A stretch of 64,000 bases of DNA. Source: Tenacibaculum sp. SZ-18 (GTDB taxonomy: Bacteria > Bacteroidota > Bacteroidia > Flavobacteriales > Flavobacteriaceae). The notes under the pieces were generated by a model. The model did no database searches. It was not told the DNA's origin and saw only the letters and a list, made by a program, of their open reading frames with translations. The number at the start of each line of letters is the position of its first letter. Within the stretch, counting starts at the first letter, position 1. Below, piece by piece: positions 38,203-47,292 of this stretch. Where the stretch lies: NCBI RefSeq assembly GCF_002813915.1, contig NZ_CP019335.1, forward strand, positions 3,517,777 through 3,581,776. Reading direction: 5' to 3'. The position numbers and the translations under genes were made by a program.

Positions 38203-38679
38203 ATGAAATTATTAAAACTTCTTTCTATTCCGTTAATACTTTTGATACTCACCAAGTGTGCAAGTTATAAATTGGAAAACAAAACACCGTTTAAGATTAT
38301 TTCTGCGACATCAAATGCGAGAGTTGGAGGAATGCCCGGTTCTCCTGGAGGCACTCAAGTTAAAATAATTTATACTTCTGAAAATAAAATTCAATTTGAT
38401 AGTATTTACTTTCAAGGAAAAAAAGTTAAAGCCAGTAATTTTGATTCAGGGAATCAAAAAATAGTTTCTGCAAATATTTACCATAGTGCAGTAAAAAAAG
38501 ATATTGAAATGAACGGCGATGCTAAAAAAGAATATGGAAATACTCTTACTGCAAGCAAAATCACCATTCCATTTAAACTAAAAGAAGATGAACTCGTTAT
38601 CAGTTATATTATAAAAAATAAAACAAAATACTATAAAGTGAGACCAGTTAAAAAAGGAGAAACAATTTTTATGCAATAA
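38203..38679 (+). CDS. Hypothetical lipoprotein
   Basis: 158 residues from the ATG at 38203 (MKLLKLLSIPLILLILTKCA), where Cys19 is a probable lipidation site; an in-frame TTG at 38176 is less likely. A beta-rich mature part has GGMPGSPGGTQVKIIY and YYKVRPVKKGE. I do not recognise the family, but it resembles small flavobacterial envelope lipoproteins with one beta-sandwich. A good terminator follows. Confidence 0.65.
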   Translation: MKLLKLLSIPLILLILTKCASYKLENKTPFKIISATSNARVGGMPGSPGGTQVKIIYTSENKIQFDSIYFQGKKVKASNFDSGNQKIVSANIYHSAVKKDIEMNGDAKKEYGNTLTASKITIPFKLKEDELVISYIIKNKTKYYKVRPVKKGETIFMQ

Positions 38680-38699
38680 ACAGTATAAAATAATACTTC

Positions 38700-38731
38700 A
38701 AAGTCGCTTTAATAGCGACTTTGTTTTTTTT
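38700..38731 (+). terminator. Terminator of the lipoprotein gene at 38203
   Basis: AAAGTCGCT pairs with AGCGACTTT around TTAAT, then G and eight T. Confidence 0.9.
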
Positions 38732-38779
38732 GGCATGCATTTTGACATAGACTTTTCATAACTATAAAAACTTATACTT

Positions 38780-39700
38780 ATGAAAGCAATAAAATTACTT
38801 TTCGCACTTTTTTTATCCGTCTCAATCACATCATGTGTTGTTGTAAATGATGATCCATTAGATGATGATTTTATCTCTTTAGAAGAAGTTGTAGGAGGAT
38901 ATGATTTATGGTATGTTGATTTTCATAGAACAATAGGAACTTCTGAAGTACCTTATTTATCAAGAGCATTTACCGTATCATTTTTTAACGGTGATTTATA
39001 TGCCAATAATAATATTGTAGATATTGGTAAAACTGGAAACGGTTTAGGTATTCTAGTAGGAAGTTATAGAACTTATAATGATGGTGTTATAGAAACTCGT
39101 CATAATTTAGATGGCAACTATAGTTTCGAAGTTATTCAAATTTCAGCTAATGAAATAAGATTAAATGATTTACAAAGTAATGTGAGTTATTTATTAGTTG
39201 GTTATCAAAGAAATAACTTTGATTACGATATGTTATTCTATGATAATATAGAATACTTTTTACAAGAGTATGTAGCTTGGGAAAGAACAAGCACTGCAAA
39301 TGGAACACCAAACCCTTTTGATAGTGAGCATTTCTTACAGTTTACTCCTGAAAACGTTACCACTTTTTATTCATCTAATGATTCGTTTGGCACAGATATT
39401 GATTTAATCAACTGGGACTATATAGGGAGTTATCGAATAGATGATATCATTGATTATAATGACTTGAAGTTTTTAACACTTTATTATGAAGGTGGTGATA
39501 CTGAAGAATTTGAATTAAGCGTTATTAATGATGGAACAATAGAGTTATTTCATTTAAGTAGTAATACAACATACGTTTTCGAAGGTAGAGGCTTCATCCA
39601 ATATTTAAAAGGAGAAGGAAAAATTAAGAAACCAGCTGTAAGGAACAGTGGAAGAAAACGTATTAAAATAGAAAGAAAAAAAATAAATAGAAGAGTTTAA
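38780..39700 (+). CDS. Hypothetical lipoprotein with duplicated beta domains
   Basis: 306 residues with lipoprotein signal MKAIKLLFALFLSVSITSC and an acidic segment (DDPLDDDF) right after the Cys. Two similar halves are visible: SFFNGDLYANNNIVDIGK...YLLVGYQ and FTPENVTTFYSSNDSF...YVFEGRG, each with a lipocalin-like order of beta-strands (about 30-140 and 150-285). It ends in a very basic tail (GRKRIKIERKKINRR). Function unknown. Terminators follow. Confidence 0.65.
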   Translation: MKAIKLLFALFLSVSITSCVVVNDDPLDDDFISLEEVVGGYDLWYVDFHRTIGTSEVPYLSRAFTVSFFNGDLYANNNIVDIGKTGNGLGILVGSYRTYNDGVIETRHNLDGNYSFEVIQISANEIRLNDLQSNVSYLLVGYQRNNFDYDMLFYDNIEYFLQEYVAWERTSTANGTPNPFDSEHFLQFTPENVTTFYSSNDSFGTDIDLINWDYIGSYRIDDIIDYNDLKFLTLYYEGGDTEEFELSVINDGTIELFHLSSNTTYVFEGRGFIQYLKGEGKIKKPAVRNSGRKRIKIERKKINRRV

Positions 39701-39727
39701 AAATAAAGTTTGGTTAGTTGATTTTTG

Positions 39728-39785
39728 GTTGGTTTTTTATGAAAAACCAACTCAAGAAACCGCCTCATTAAAGGGCGGTTTTCTA
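39728..39785 (+). terminator. Two consecutive terminator hairpins
   Basis: TTGGTTGGTTTTT pairs with AAAAACCAACTC-side bases (39728-39752), and AAACCGCC (39757-39764) pairs with GGCGGTTT (39774-39781) followed by a T-rich run. Both lie after the lipoprotein gene. I see nothing coding in 39786-39946. Confidence 0.75.
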
Positions 39786-39946
39786 TTTTTTATAACATAG
39801 GGTTTACATAAAAAGTATATGATTTATTGACAATTTATTTCTTCTTGTTTAAAAATAAAGTTTCGCATTATAGATCAATTAATTAATTTTACACTAGACT
39901 TCAACGCATGTGTTAAATTATTGCTGTGATTTCCTAAAATTAATAA

Positions 39947-39960
39947 TTAGATATCTGAAA
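39947..39960. repeat. TTAGATATCTRAAA, copy upstream of the Abi_2 gene
   Basis: TTAGATATCTGAAA with palindromic AGATATCT centre; the same sequence with R=A lies at 40871-40884 just after the gene. The gene is thus flanked by direct repeats 910 bases apart. Confidence 0.6.
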
Positions 39961-39988
39961 GTATGAAGTTCCTACTAAATATAAACTT

Positions 39989-40861
39989 ATGGGTATAATT
40001 GCTACTAATTTTAATGAACAAATAGAGCTTTTGAAGAGTCGAGGAATGGAATTAGATTATTCAGAAGAAAAAGTAAAAGAGTTTCTTTTGGATATTGGTT
40101 ATTATCGTCTAGGATTTTATTGGAATCCGTTTGAAATTGATAATAAACATAATTTTCAAAAAGGAACTAAATTCTCGGATATTATTAAATTGTATTATTT
40201 AGATGTAGATTTAAGAAATTTATTATCCAGATATATTAATAGGATCGAGATAAACTTCAGAGCTAAAATTATTTATTATGTATCAAATAAATTTAAAGGT
40301 TCACCAACTTGGTTTTTTGATCCTGCAATAATGATGGCTTCTTTTGTTTCTCAACCCGAAAAGTATTATAATTCTAAGTTTATTAGTAATAATAAACCAA
40401 TTAAAATGCATCACAGAAAGTATATAAATGATAAGTATGCACCAGCATGGAAAACTCTTGAATTTTTCACTTTTGGTACTATACTAACAATATATCAAAA
40501 CATTAAAGATGAAGGAATAAAAGGAAGAATATCAAATGTTTATGGAGTTAGGGATGTTAAAAAATTCATCAATCTGATGTCAAACACATTGTTAATTAGA
40601 AACTTATGTGCTCATGGTGATATAATGTTTGACTTCAGGGCTCCAAAAGGATTATCAGTAATACCCGATATTACATTTAATAAAGGAGATAGAAATTCAT
40701 TAGATGCAAGTATTAAAGTTATTTTATATTTTCTAGGTAAAATTTCTATTAATAGGCAAAACGATTTAGGAAAAGAACTACAAGTTCTATTTGATAAGTT
40801 TAACAAAAATGAAAACCTTAAAAAAATCATAAAAGAGAAGATAAATTATCTCGATATCTAA
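39989..40861 (+). CDS. Abi_2 (AbiD/AbiF)-family abortive-infection protein
   Basis: 290 residues, the normal size. The N-terminal LLKSRGMELDYSEEKVKEFL and IGYYRLGFYWNPF and the central LYYLDVDLRNLLSRYINRIE are typical of Abi_2 (PF07751), and LIRNLCAHGDIMF carries the HEPN-type Rx4-6H RNase motif. Abi_2 proteins stop phage growth by RNA cleavage after infection. It is alone, flanked by TTAGATATCT repeats, and followed by a possible small RNA gene. No separate antitoxin gene is seen. Confidence 0.9.
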   Translation: MGIIATNFNEQIELLKSRGMELDYSEEKVKEFLLDIGYYRLGFYWNPFEIDNKHNFQKGTKFSDIIKLYYLDVDLRNLLSRYINRIEINFRAKIIYYVSNKFKGSPTWFFDPAIMMASFVSQPEKYYNSKFISNNKPIKMHHRKYINDKYAPAWKTLEFFTFGTILTIYQNIKDEGIKGRISNVYGVRDVKKFINLMSNTLLIRNLCAHGDIMFDFRAPKGLSVIPDITFNKGDRNSLDASIKVILYFLGKISINRQNDLGKELQVLFDKFNKNENLKKIIKEKINYLDI

Positions 40862-40870
40862 GTATTATTT

Positions 40871-40884
40871 TTAGATATCTAAAA
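40871..40884. repeat. TTAGATATCTRAAA, copy downstream of the Abi_2 gene
   Basis: TTAGATATCTAAAA, 10 bases after the Abi_2 stop. It sits directly upstream of the TACTTTTG box at 40892, so it could also be an operator of that promoter. Confidence 0.6.
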
Positions 40885-40891
40885 AAAGTTG

Positions 40892-41003
40892 TACTTTTGC
40901 ATAGTAATTAACATGATTACAATAGTGCACTACTATTCAACTTTGCTTTAGTCTCTGCACTTTAAAATATTAAAAACAAAACCTAGACTTGCTCTAGGTT
41001 TTT
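40892..41003 (+). ncRNA. Possible small RNA or leader transcript
   Basis: A TACTTTTG -7 box (40892-40899) and a full intrinsic terminator (AAACCTAGA with TCTAGGTTT, 40978-41003, then T) bracket about 95 bases. Inside lies a 12-codon ORF (40913-40951, MITIVHYYSTLL) and a hairpin AGTGCA/TGCACT (40924-40929, 40956-40961). It could be an independent RNA or an attenuator leader for the SDR operon at 41139. The strand and bounds are inferred from these signals only. Confidence 0.45.
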
Positions 41004-41138
41004 ATGTTTTACATCATCTATTTTTTATAGATACCTATTTCAATTTATAATTATCTTCCTGAAAATCCTGATTCGACAAATAGTTTTTTTTATCAATTAG
41101 GTCAATTTCTATACCTTTATAAAAAACTAAAATTAAAC

Positions 41139-41897
41139 ATGTCTTTAACCGCTTTTATTACAGGAGCTACCTCAGGAATAGGGAAAGCTACCGCTTATTT
41201 ATTTGCTCAGCATAAAATACGATTAGTGTTATGCGGTCGTAGAGAGAAAAAACTTCAAGAAATTAAAAATGAACTTTCTCAGCTCACAGAAGTACATACT
41301 TTACAATTTGATGTGCGATTTAAAGAAGAAGTTTTTTTAGCTATTGAAAAATTACCTGAAGATTTTAATAATATTGATATTCTTATTAATAATGCAGGAA
41401 ATGCTCATGGATTAGCAACGATTCAAGATGGAAATATTGATGATTGGGACGCCATGATTGATGGTAACGTTAAAGGTTTACTTTACGTTTCAAAAGCCAT
41501 TATTCCTGGTATGATTAAAAAAAATAATGGGTTTATAGTAAATATTGGTTCTATTGCAGGAAAAGAGGTGTATGCTAATGGAAATGTATATTGCGCATCA
41601 AAGTTTGCTGTAAACGCTTTAAACAAAGGAATGCGTTTAGATTTAAACCAATATAATATTCGTGTTAGTGCCATTCATCCTGGATTGGTGGAAACCGAAT
41701 TTTCAGATGTTCGTTTTAAAGGAGATACTGATAGAGCAAAAAAAGTATATCAAGGATATGAAGCTTTACAACCGGAAGATATCGCGGATATTATTCATTT
41801 CGTAGTAACACGACCTTATCATGTGAATATTGAAGATTTAATTGTTTACCCTACAGCACAAGCAAGTGCTACTTTACTTAAGAAAAGTGAAAACTAA
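41139..41897 (+). CDS. Short-chain dehydrogenase (YdfG-like)
   Basis: 252 residues of the classical SDR fold: NAD(P)-binding TGATSGIGKATAYLF at about 8-22 with Arg residues after it (CGRREKK) that favour NADP; NNAG at about 87; catalytic Ser in NIGSIAG and Tyr-x-x-x-Lys in VYCASKFAV. HPGLVETEFS is the substrate-loop start of the YdfG (serine/3-hydroxy acid dehydrogenase) branch. It overlaps the aldo/keto reductase gene by 11 bases. Confidence 0.92.
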   Translation: MSLTAFITGATSGIGKATAYLFAQHKIRLVLCGRREKKLQEIKNELSQLTEVHTLQFDVRFKEEVFLAIEKLPEDFNNIDILINNAGNAHGLATIQDGNIDDWDAMIDGNVKGLLYVSKAIIPGMIKKNNGFIVNIGSIAGKEVYANGNVYCASKFAVNALNKGMRLDLNQYNIRVSAIHPGLVETEFSDVRFKGDTDRAKKVYQGYEALQPEDIADIIHFVVTRPYHVNIEDLIVYPTAQASATLLKKSEN

Positions 41898-42756
41898 ACT
41901 TTCAGATATAATTATTGGTTGTATGTCATGGGGAATTTGGGGAAAAGATTATTCTTCCAAGGAAATGCATGAGTTAATTAACTCATGTATAGAACAAGAC
42001 AATACAACTTTTGACCACGCAGATATTTATGGTGGTTATACCACGGAAGAAGCTTTTGGAAAAGCTCTTATACAAAGTGGCGTTAAACGTGAACAAATTC
42101 AATTAATTTCAAAATGTGGAATTCAGTATATAACTGAAAACAGACCCAACCGAATTAAACATTATGATTACTCTAAAGAATATATTATTTGGAGCGTTGA
42201 ACAGTCTTTAAAAAATTTACAAACTGACTATTTAGATGTTTTATTGCTTCACAGGCCTAGTCCATTAATGCAAGCAGATGAGATTTCAGAAGCAATTTCT
42301 CAATTACAAAAACAAGGGAAAATAATTGACTTTGGTGTATCGAACTTTTTACCAAGCCAAATGGAATTAATTCAAAAAGAAATTTCAATAACCTGTAATC
42401 AGTTTGAATTTTCTTTAGTTCAAAATACAGCAATTGATAACGCTACTTTAGACTATGTTTTAAGAAACAATATCACAGCTATGAGTTGGAGTCCACTTGG
42501 AGGATTCTTTTCACTTGAAAACGAACAAGCCTCTAGAATAAAAGAAGTGCTTCAACCGATGTTAAAAAAATATAATGCCACAGAAGATCAATTATTATTA
42601 GCTTGGATTTTAAAACATCCTGCCAATGTAATTCCAGTAGTTGGAACTTCAAATATAGAACGTATAAAAATTGCTAATGCTGCTAAAGAAATTCAACTAG
42701 ATTTACAAGATTGGTTTATTCTTTATGAAGCTAGCAGAGGACATAAAGTAGCTTAA
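41887..42756 (+). CDS. Aldo/keto reductase
   Basis: 289 residues from a GTG inside the end of the SDR gene (VKTKLSDIIIGCMSWGIWG). Aldo/keto reductase TIM barrel with the catalytic Asp/Tyr pair in FDHADIYGGYTTEEAFG, Lys in LISKCGIQ and LLLHRPSPLM; IPVVGTSNIERI near the C-terminus binds the NADPH phosphate. NADPH-dependent reduction of a carbonyl; substrate unknown. Coupled to the SDR gene. Confidence 0.92.
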   Translation: MKTKLSDIIIGCMSWGIWGKDYSSKEMHELINSCIEQDNTTFDHADIYGGYTTEEAFGKALIQSGVKREQIQLISKCGIQYITENRPNRIKHYDYSKEYIIWSVEQSLKNLQTDYLDVLLLHRPSPLMQADEISEAISQLQKQGKIIDFGVSNFLPSQMELIQKEISITCNQFEFSLVQNTAIDNATLDYVLRNNITAMSWSPLGGFFSLENEQASRIKEVLQPMLKKYNATEDQLLLAWILKHPANVIPVVGTSNIERIKIANAAKEIQLDLQDWFILYEASRGHKVA

Positions 42757-42757
42757 A

Positions 42758-43897
42758 ATGGTTAACAAACGCTTACTTATTAAAAATCTTCTTTCTCATA
42801 ATGATGAAAATAGTTTTTATGATAAGAAGCAAAGATTAACTCTAAATACTAAGGAAGGAAAGGCTAAATTTATAAAACATGTTTGTGCTTTATCAAATTC
42901 AAATCCTGACAATAACTCTTACATATTAATAGGAATTAGAGATGAAGACAATAAAATAATGGGAGTTGATTTTTTTGATGACAGTAAGATTCAAAATTTA
43001 GTAAATGCCTATTTGGTTCATCCTCCAAAAATTCAATACGAAAACATTCCTTTTCCTGGTTTACCTAGATATAAAGTTATAGGGTTGGTGACCATTTATC
43101 CTAATGAGAAAGTTTCACACTTGTCAAAATCTGCCTGGAAATATCCAAAGAAAACCATTTTCTACAGACGAGGAAGTAATTCGGTTCCTGTAAACGAAAA
43201 CTTTGAAGTAAAAAACACCAATAGTAATGTTGTTAATGCGATAGAGAAAAACGCTAGTAATAATATTCAGTTGACCTTAGATGGTGTTTTTGATTTTTTA
43301 AATAGACATAAAGAAGAATACAAACCTCAATATAAAGTTTTTAAAGAGCAGTTTGTTTTATGTTGGGCAGGAAAGAAAACTATCATTAATAATCGGGAAT
43401 TTTATTCTAGGGTCGATATTGAGTTGATTAATGAACAAGTACAATTGTTTTACTCCGCATTAGATGAAGTTCAAATTAAAATAAATGAACATTCCTTCAT
43501 TATTGTTGAGTATATATCGTTAGGCTTAGAAAAGAAGGAAGCTCGTTATCCTCTTGAAAAAACAATCATTCATTTTAAAAATAATGGAAAGCTTGAGATT
43601 ATAAAAAAGTTTTTATTTCAACCTCCTATTTTTGATGAGAACATCATCAAGCATATTTACGAAAGTAGTAATGCTATAATTTCTAATATTGAAAACAATA
43701 TTCCACTATCAGTTACTGAACATGAAGATGTTTCAAGACTTCCTAATAATTATTTGATTTGTTATTTAAACGGATATTTAGATGCAAAAGAACAGCTAGA
43801 AAAGGCTAAAAGCTACATTAGAAGTTTAGAAGATAAAACTACTTATATAAAATATAAAGATGTTGTTAGGGTTTTAAGAAAGGTAAAATATCATTAA
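42758..43897 (+). CDS. AlbA_2-domain ATP-binding-like protein
   Basis: 379 residues. An N-terminal AlbA_2/Schlafen-like domain (about 20-145): KAKFIKHVCALSNSNPDNNSY, ILIGIRDEDNKIMGVDFFDD and KKTIFYRRGSNSVPVNE match the order in that family, which includes DNA-binding transcriptional regulators. The C-terminal half (about 170-379) is mixed alpha/beta and not recognised. It starts 1 base after the aldo/keto reductase stop, so it is in the same transcript. Role unknown. Confidence 0.75.
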   Translation: MVNKRLLIKNLLSHNDENSFYDKKQRLTLNTKEGKAKFIKHVCALSNSNPDNNSYILIGIRDEDNKIMGVDFFDDSKIQNLVNAYLVHPPKIQYENIPFPGLPRYKVIGLVTIYPNEKVSHLSKSAWKYPKKTIFYRRGSNSVPVNENFEVKNTNSNVVNAIEKNASNNIQLTLDGVFDFLNRHKEEYKPQYKVFKEQFVLCWAGKKTIINNREFYSRVDIELINEQVQLFYSALDEVQIKINEHSFIIVEYISLGLEKKEARYPLEKTIIHFKNNGKLEIIKKFLFQPPIFDENIIKHIYESSNAIISNIENNIPLSVTEHEDVSRLPNNYLICYLNGYLDAKEQLEKAKSYIRSLEDKTTYIKYKDVVRVLRKVKYH

Positions 43898-44520
43898 TTT
43901 CTTATGTAACTAGAATTCACCAAACACTTATTATTTTTCCATTTTCCAATTAACGATTTTGAACTGATTACTTTTCCTTCACAGGTTAAGAATTGTCCAC
44001 TTATATTCTTTTTAATCACTTTCATTTTTCCATCAAGAATTGCATTAATTATGCGATAAATTAAACCGTTCTTGGGAGTTTTATTTCCTTTTCGTGTAAG
44101 TGAAATGCCTACTTCATTATTGAACAAATCCATTTCTGAAGAAATCTTATCTGGAACAATACCATCTTCTAACTTTCTATTTTTATACATCAAATAATTC
44201 TCTTTTTCATGAGCTTTACCTAATGATCTTGACGAGGAAGCTCCTATTTCCTCAGTCAATCTTGCCATCCAATAAGCATGACGAAAAGCGTCTACTTGAC
44301 CACCCACATGATCTCCATCGAGAAGCTTACAATTTTTAATACTATCACTAATACCATTTACCTCTACAGAAATTAAGTAAGCCTTTTGGGCTTTAAATGG
44401 GTGTAAAACAACCCACCATTTCTTAGGAGAAGACAGTTTTTTAAACTGCGAAAAGTTTGACTGCGATACACAACTTACCGAAGCAATAAAAAAATAAAAT
44501 AGGGTAGAAGCGAATTTCAT
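43894..44520 (-). CDS. DUF6973-like exported protein
   Basis: 208 residues with a signal peptide (MKFASTLFYFFIASVSCVSQS). The central GQVDAFRHAYWMARLTEEIG and SRSLGKAHEKENY are the signature of a flavobacterial family annotated as DUF6973, with conserved His residues that could form a metal or catalytic site, and DLFNNEVGISLTRK follows. It may act on the cell wall or as a phage-like lysis enzyme; this is not established. Convergent with the AlbA_2 gene with a 4-base overlap. Confidence 0.7.
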   Translation of the reverse strand: MKFASTLFYFFIASVSCVSQSNFSQFKKLSSPKKWWVVLHPFKAQKAYLISVEVNGISDSIKNCKLLDGDHVGGQVDAFRHAYWMARLTEEIGASSSRSLGKAHEKENYLMYKNRKLEDGIVPDKISSEMDLFNNEVGISLTRKGNKTPKNGLIYRIINAILDGKMKVIKKNISGQFLTCEGKVISSKSLIGKWKNNKCLVNSSYIRN

Positions 44521-44547
44521 ATTTACTTTAGTTTGTTGTAAAAATAA

Positions 44548-44580
44548 AAAAAGAGCCTTTATTTCAATAAAGGCTCTTTT
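44548..44580. terminator. Perfect terminator palindrome
   Basis: AAAGAGCCTTTATT pairs with AATAAAGGCTCTTT around TCA, with A- and T-tracts. It separates the T9SS-protein gene downstream end at 44600 from the DUF6973 gene start at 44520, and best fits termination of transcription on the plus strand or read-through on the minus strand. Confidence 0.7.
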
Positions 44581-44599
44581 GAATTTATATAATATAAAA

Positions 44600-46324
44600 T
44601 TACTTTATAATTAACTTTTTTGAAGCCATTCTTCCGTTTTCTAAAACCTTTAAAATATAGATACCAGCATTTAATGAAGCTACATCAATATCGTTATTAG
44701 TTCCATTTACTTTCGTACTATAAACTTCTTTTCCTAAAACATTAAATATTTGAACTGTTTTAGTTGTGAATGAAGCCGATGAAAGTTTGAAAGTTTTAGA
44801 CTCAACCGGGTTTGGATAAACCGCAAAACCTTCAATATTACTCTTATTTAATCCAAGAACAATTCCTGATAAATCAATTGCTACGATTTGGTTTGTTGTA
44901 CCACTTGAATTAGTGAAACTTGCTCCTAAAGCAGTAATATCAACCGTTCCAGATGGAATTGTTGTTCCAATGTAATCCGCTTCAGAAAAGTTTGTTCTAA
45001 AAGTAGATGTTGTACCTCCACTCATAATCTCATAACTAGTACTAGATGCAAAAGTACCACCAGCATCTGTAAAAGATACATTTTGAACTGTAATTAACTC
45101 TGATTCATAATTTACAGCATTCGCCTCAAAATCAGCTAATGAAACTACCTCTGGTGTAATAGTATTTCCTGTCGAAGAAGCTGCACCTGGATCTGAACTA
45201 GGTACAAACTGTAATACTCCTCCAAATGATCCTAATCTACCCTTTAATCCAGAAATTCCGTCGTATGTGTTATAAGCAGTTGTGATTGTTCCTACAGTAT
45301 CATCAATTAAAATACCTGCTGAAGCATCTTGAATATATTTTTGATTTCTAGAACTTCTTGCATAAGTTAAAATTACTTCACCAGTCAATTCATAATAGTC
45401 TCCTTCTGTACCTGCTCTTAAAGCAGCTAAGTTTGCAACTTGTGTAAAAGAAGCAATTGTAAAGTTCACTGTTGCAGTAATTGCTGGACTTAAAGATGCT
45501 CCTGAATTATCAACTAACTCAACAGTTACAGCATAGCTCCCAGGAGTTAATGAAGTTAAAGCAATATCAGCAGTATCAAACTTGTCAACAGCAGAACCTG
45601 AGTTTACTATATACTTAATGTATCCATCTCCAGTACCTCCTGGAGCAACATTAAAGTTTCCTACTGAAATAGAAATATTTACTTCTGTAGTTCCCGGAGC
45701 TAAGCTTGAATTATCTGAAGGTGAAGTTATACTTAACGAGGCTTCGCTTGATGTATTATTTTCTGCTCTAAAAGTTGGAGCCAGTACTTGATATGTACCG
45801 TCCGAATGTCTCTGGATAGATTCGGTATCTTTACTTCCATTTAGATTCTCATCATACTGAACGGTTTTATTGAACCCTGTTAATAATCCATTATCATTAC
45901 TGTCAGATGTACCATATACTATAACGTCAACAAGGTTAGTCAATGTTATGTCTGTATCATTTGGGAAATCAGTATCATTCGCTTGGTAAACTGCTACAGC
46001 ATCTGCACCATTTTGAACAGCATTACTAGCTCCCATATCAATATCACTTCCTGTTGCTAAATTTGTAGTTGCAAGTATAAAAAAACCATTTGCATCCGTT
46101 GTTTTACCATCTAAATCATAGGAACTATAACTACGATCATCACTACCATTAAAAAGGACAACTACATAACCATCTAAAGATGTGTTTGGAGTCCACTTTA
46201 GTTCTATAAATTCAGAAACATCTGTTCCTGTTTGATCTGCGTCAATTTCATTGATTACTATCTGCCCAAAAGAAAGGTGGCTAACTAATACAAGTAAAAA
46301 GCTTAAAAAGTAATTTTTTCTCAT
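44600..46324 (-). CDS. T9SS-secreted lamin-tail/DUF5689 protein
   Basis: 574 residues from the ATG at 46324 (MRKNYFLSFLLVLVSHLSFG signal peptide). Domains in order: lamin-tail domain (about 22-180; IVINEIDADQTGTDVSEFIE, FNGSDDRSYSSYDL), an Ig-like segment (about 195-290), a DUF5689-like beta domain (about 295-490; YYELTGEVILTYARSSRNQKY) and a C-terminal type IX sorting domain (about 505-574; GFAVYPNPVESKTF, LNAGIYILKVLENGRMASKK). It should cross the outer membrane by the type IX system and be anchored or released. Substrate or partner unknown. Confidence 0.88.
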   Translation of the reverse strand: MRKNYFLSFLLVLVSHLSFGQIVINEIDADQTGTDVSEFIELKWTPNTSLDGYVVVLFNGSDDRSYSSYDLDGKTTDANGFFILATTNLATGSDIDMGASNAVQNGADAVAVYQANDTDFPNDTDITLTNLVDVIVYGTSDSNDNGLLTGFNKTVQYDENLNGSKDTESIQRHSDGTYQVLAPTFRAENNTSSEASLSITSPSDNSSLAPGTTEVNISISVGNFNVAPGGTGDGYIKYIVNSGSAVDKFDTADIALTSLTPGSYAVTVELVDNSGASLSPAITATVNFTIASFTQVANLAALRAGTEGDYYELTGEVILTYARSSRNQKYIQDASAGILIDDTVGTITTAYNTYDGISGLKGRLGSFGGVLQFVPSSDPGAASSTGNTITPEVVSLADFEANAVNYESELITVQNVSFTDAGGTFASSTSYEIMSGGTTSTFRTNFSEADYIGTTIPSGTVDITALGASFTNSSGTTNQIVAIDLSGIVLGLNKSNIEGFAVYPNPVESKTFKLSSASFTTKTVQIFNVLGKEVYSTKVNGTNNDIDVASLNAGIYILKVLENGRMASKKLIIK

Positions 46325-46501
46325 GTTTTCATTTAATTTAAAAAAAGTTCTCAAAATTAGGAAATTATTAACCTTTACCTAACTTTTTGTGGATTAATTT
46401 AACGTTAAGTCTCTCTTTTTAAAATTGATTCGAAAAATATTTATTAATATTAAATCAACATTAAGTTAAACTGCCTTTAACTGTTTTTGTTATTAAATCG
46501 T

Positions 46502-46509
46502 TACTTTTG
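46502..46509 (+). promoter_or_regulatory. -7 box of the OmpR-family regulator gene
   Basis: TACTTTTG, 27 bases upstream of the ATG at 46537; TTTG lies 12 bases too close for a normal -33. Confidence 0.4.
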
Positions 46510-46536
46510 GTTTGATTTTAAATCAAATTTAAACCT

Positions 46537-47232
46537 ATGAATACTAACGATATCAAGATTTTATTAGTTGATGATGAACCAGATATTTTAGAAATTGTTG
46601 GATACAATCTAAGATCAGAAGGTTATCAGGTTTTTACCGCAACTAACGGAGCAGAAGGTGTAAAAATTGCTCGCAAAATTTCTCCACATTTAATCTTGTT
46701 AGATATTATGATGCCAGAAATGGACGGCATTGAAGCTTGTGAAAAAATAAGAAACATTAAACCTTTAGAAAACGTAATCATTTCTTTCTTAACTGCAAGA
46801 GGTGAAGATTATTCTCAAGTAGCTGGTTTTGATGCTGGTGCAGATGATTATATTACAAAACCGATAAAACCAAAAGTTTTAGTTAGTAAAGTGAAATCAC
46901 TTTTACGTCGATTAAAAACAGATACGGTTTCAGAAGCTACCACAAAAATTGGAGACATTCTTATTAATAGAGACGAATATGTAGTGTTTAAAGGAGAAGA
47001 AAAAATCACATTACCAAGAAAAGAATTTGAACTATTCTCTTTATTAACTTCTAAACCTGGTAAAGTATTTAAACGAGAAACAATTTTAGATAGTGTTTGG
47101 GGGAATGAAGTAGTTGTTGGTGGTAGAACTATTGATGTTCACATCAGAAAACTAAGAGAAAAAATAGGTGATCATTACTTTAAAACAGTTAAAGGGGTGG
47201 GGTACAAATTCGTTCTGGAAACTGATAAATAA
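46537..47232 (+). CDS. OmpR/PhoB-family response regulator
   Basis: 231 residues: receiver domain (about 5-120) with acidic pair in LLVDDEPDILE, phospho-Asp in LILLDIMMPEMDG, Thr in ISFLTARGED and Lys in ITKPIKP; then a winged-helix (about 135-228) with LPRKEFELFSLLTSKPGKVF and RTIDVHIRKLREKI, the PhoB-like DNA-binding signature. It is paired with the kinase gene downstream, but a terminator lies between them. Confidence 0.95.
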   Translation: MNTNDIKILLVDDEPDILEIVGYNLRSEGYQVFTATNGAEGVKIARKISPHLILLDIMMPEMDGIEACEKIRNIKPLENVIISFLTARGEDYSQVAGFDAGADDYITKPIKPKVLVSKVKSLLRRLKTDTVSEATTKIGDILINRDEYVVFKGEEKITLPRKEFELFSLLTSKPGKVFKRETILDSVWGNEVVVGGRTIDVHIRKLREKIGDHYFKTVKGVGYKFVLETDK

Positions 47233-47260
47233 ATTTATTTAAACTAGAAAAAACATACAA

Positions 47261-47291
47261 AAATGCCCCTAATCGGGCATTTCTTTATTTT
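47261..47291 (+). terminator. Intrinsic terminator between response regulator and kinase
   Basis: AAATGCCC pairs with GGGCATTT around CTAATC, then TTCTTTATTTTT. The kinase ATG is at 47293, so the T-tract touches its start. Confidence 0.8.
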
Positions 47292-47292
47292 T

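Noticed and set aside
40913-40951. Classical amino-acid attenuator from the MITIVHYYSTLL peptide
   Set aside because: No run of a single regulatory amino acid and no clear alternative pairing with the terminator; kept only as one option.
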